DNA of 64,000 nucleotides from Marnyiella aurantia. Lineage in GTDB: Bacteria > Bacteroidota > Bacteroidia > Flavobacteriales > Weeksellaceae. The notes beneath the pieces are model-generated. The model worked only from the letters and a program-made list of their open reading frames with translations, had not been told where the DNA came from and searched no databases. Below, one piece after another: positions 62,226 to 64,000 of this stretch. Position 1 is the stretch's first letter. Every line of letters starts with the position of its first letter. A program made the translations under genes and the position numbers. The DNA lies in assembly GCF_014041915.1 (NCBI RefSeq), contig NZ_CP059472.1, forward strand, positions 1,984,001 through 2,048,000, read 5' to 3'.

Positions 62226-64000
62226 ATGAAACTAAAAAATTATATATACGGCCAGTGGAGCGAAGGTTCCGGCGAAGAAATTCCATTATACAACGCAGTA
62301 AACGGTGAATTGGTTGCTATTTCCGATACCGGCGGTATTGATTACCAGCAGGCGCTGGACTACGGACGCACCGTTGGTTATAAAAACCTTTCGTCCATGA
62401 CCTTTTACGACCGTGGCGAAATGCTGAAGAAGGTCGCTCTTTATCTTCTGGAGAGAAAGAAGAAGTATTATGAGCTTTCTTATAAGACGGGTGCAACACA
62501 TGCTGATTCGTGGGTGGACATCGAAGGTGGTTTCGGTACGTTCTTCACCTATTCCGGTCTGGCAAAACGGATGTTGCCTAACACGCCGTTCTGGTTGGAT
62601 GGCGATACGCAGAAGATTTCAGCAAACGGAACGTTCATCGGAACTCATATCCTGACGCCAAGTGAAGGTGTTTCGGTTCAGATCAATGCCTATAATTTTC
62701 CGGTATGGGGAATGATGGAAAAACTTTCGACTTCACTTCTGGCTGGTGTTCCAAGTATTGTAAAGCCCGCCACACCGGGATCTTACCTTACCAACGCGGT
62801 TTTCACCGATATGATTGAAAGCAGAATTCTGCCTGAAGGTGCCATACAGCTGGTTTGCGGTGAGCCTGGAAATATGCTTGATTATGTTCAGGACGGCGAC
62901 TCTGTACTTTTTACAGGTTCGGCCAGAACGGGTAAAAAATTGAAATCCCTGCCTTCTGTATCAACCAATGCTGTGCGCTTCAATATGGAAGCCGATTCAC
63001 TGAACTGCTCCATTTTAGGTTTGGATGCGAAACCCGGCACACCGGAATTTGATCTCTTCATAAAGGAAGTCCGCAATGAGATTACAACCAAGGCGGGTCA
63101 GAAATGTACAGCAATCCGCCGTATTATGGTGCCGGAGAATTTGGTTGATGAAGTTCAGAATGCCCTAGGTAAAGCTTTGGACCAGACCAAAATAGGTAAT
63201 CCGCTGAACCGTGAGACCCGTATGGGTTCTTTAGTTGGCAAACAGCAGTACGAAGAAGTTCTTAAAAATGTTAATCTTCTTAAGGCCGAAACAGAACTTA
63301 TCTATGACGGGCAGCATGAACTTCTGGATGCCAGTTACGAGTCAGGATCTTTCATGAGTCCGAAAATCTTTTATAACGATAAGCCTTTCGAAAAGAATAT
63401 CTCTCACGATGTGGAAGCGTTCGGACCTGTTTCTACGCTTATGCCGTACCGCGATGCCGAAGAAGCCGCTGCATTAGCAAAACGCGGAAAAGGAAGTTTG
63501 GTGGGTTCCATCGTTTCCAATGACGAAAAATTTGTTGCAGAAACTTCCTGGAAAATGGCTTCGCAGCACGGACGTATTTTCGTCCTGAATCGCGACAGTG
63601 CCAAGGAAAGTACCGGTCACGGCTCACCGTTGCCTACACTTATGCACGGCGGACCGGGAAGAGCGGGTGGTGGCGAAGAAATGGGCGGGCTTAACGGTCT
63701 GCACTTTTTCCTTCAAAAAACGGCGGTTCAGGGTTCACCGGATATGCTTTCTGCCATTACAAAGGTGTACCAGCAGGGTGCCACGCAGAATTTCTCTGAC
63801 AGACATCCTTTCAGAAAGTTCTTTGAAGAAGTAGAAATCGGTGATTCGCTGGAAACTGCCGGCAGAACGGTTACTGAAGCCGATATTGTTAATTTTTCCA
63901 ATGTTTCGTGGGACCACTTCTACGCGCACACTGATTCCACCAGTTTGAACGGAACCATCTTCGACAAAACCGTTGCACATGGATATTTTATCCTTTCAGC
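62226..64000 (+). CDS. paaZ: PaaZ, oxepin-CoA hydrolase / semialdehyde dehydrogenase (right end cut)
   Basis: The frame is open from the ATG at 62226 to the window edge, 591 codons, with no stop. An aldehyde dehydrogenase domain (about 1-520) contains INAYNFPVWGMMEKL, FTGSARTGKKL and AGQKCTAIRR with the catalytic Cys. The start of a MaoC-like hydratase domain follows (VEIGDSLETAGRTVTEADIV, SWDHFYAHTDS). In PaaZ the hydratase opens the oxepin ring and the dehydrogenase oxidises the resulting aldehyde. The expected length is about 680-690 residues, so about 90-100 are missing. Confidence 0.94.
   Translation, partial: MKLKNYIYGQWSEGSGEEIPLYNAVNGELVAISDTGGIDYQQALDYGRTVGYKNLSSMTFYDRGEMLKKVALYLLERKKKYYELSYKTGATHADSWVDIEGGFGTFFTYSGLAKRMLPNTPFWLDGDTQKISANGTFIGTHILTPSEGVSVQINAYNFPVWGMMEKLSTSLLAGVPSIVKPATPGSYLTNAVFTDMIESRILPEGAIQLVCGEPGNMLDYVQDGDSVLFTGSARTGKKLKSLPSVSTNAVRFNMEADSLNCSILGLDAKPGTPEFDLFIKEVRNEITTKAGQKCTAIRRIMVPENLVDEVQNALGKALDQTKIGNPLNRETRMGSLVGKQQYEEVLKNVNLLKAETELIYDGQHELLDASYESGSFMSPKIFYNDKPFEKNISHDVEAFGPVSTLMPYRDAEEAAALAKRGKGSLVGSIVSNDEKFVAETSWKMASQHGRIFVLNRDSAKESTGHGSPLPTLMHGGPGRAGGGEEMGGLNGLHFFLQKTAVQGSPDMLSAITKVYQQGATQNFSDRHPFRKFFEEVEIGDSLETAGRTVTEADIVNFSNVSWDHFYAHTDSTSLNGTIFDKTVAHGYFILS

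Noticed and set aside
1-64000. tRNA, rRNA or insertion sequence genes
   Set aside because: I looked for T-loop-like GGTTCRANTCC patterns, rRNA-like stretches and transposase-like frames and found none; short or divergent RNAs could still be missed by eye.

Overview
The window reads as a chromosomal segment of a Bacteroidota member, most likely a flavobacterium close to Chryseobacterium and its relatives (Weeksellaceae). The signs are a C-terminal type IX secretion (T9SS) sorting domain, a bacillithiol gene (bshA), many DUF families typical of Flavobacteriia (DUF3857, DUF4254, DUF4292, DUF2851), the Bacteroidota -7 promoter box TAnnTTTG upstream of several genes, and intergenic repeat types common in that group. 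I see no rRNA, tRNA, CRISPR array, insertion sequence or integrase.

Layout. 1-9000: moxR-like ATPase, DUF58 protein, OsmC protein, a large glycosidase broken by one extra base, a GNAT-like protein, folE and cysS. 9100-19500: secreted and envelope proteins (T9SS cargo, N/Y-rich protein, Spy-like protein), a CBM20-GH77 amylomaltase, ferritin, and a pair of DUF3857 proteins. 19500-30900: AddA-like helicase-nuclease, SIMPL protein, PspC-like protein, bshA, a GH3 enzyme, a lipoprotein and deoD. 30900-38200: a long minus-strand envelope and housekeeping block (flippase, dut, sugar nucleotidyltransferase, DUF4292, EnvC, TatA, DUF4254, lipoprotein, ribA). 38300-42700: pyrC and an M16 protease.

42700-47150 is accessory ground. 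A visibly AT-rich minus-strand island carries a membrane protein, an unknown protein, an MNT-fold nucleotidyltransferase and a HEPN-like protein. Two imperfect palindromes resembling integron attC sites punctuate it, and copies of a dispersed repeat lie on both sides. Next come heptamer tandem arrays and a LuxR-type regulator gene. That gene has a perfect 20-bp palindrome at its promoter and, divergently, a short promoter-peptide-terminator unit.

48160-51870 is the most unusual region. A well-formed TTG-N17-TAATTTTG promoter precedes five tightly packed genes: a DUF2589 protein, a possibly related beta-rich protein, an all-helical protein, a cytoplasmic subtilisin-like protease with complete catalytic residues, and a 69-residue protein that looks like a free-standing I9-type protease inhibitor. 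I know of no described function for this set.

52000-64000: clpB, then a phenylacetate degradation operon (paaE, an 85-residue orphan, paaA, B, C, D, G, H, a small membrane protein, paaI, a membrane protein, paaZ). The encoded epoxidase, isomerase, ring-opening and thioesterase functions make a near-complete pathway. paaK, paaF and paaJ are not in the window, and paaZ runs off the right edge.
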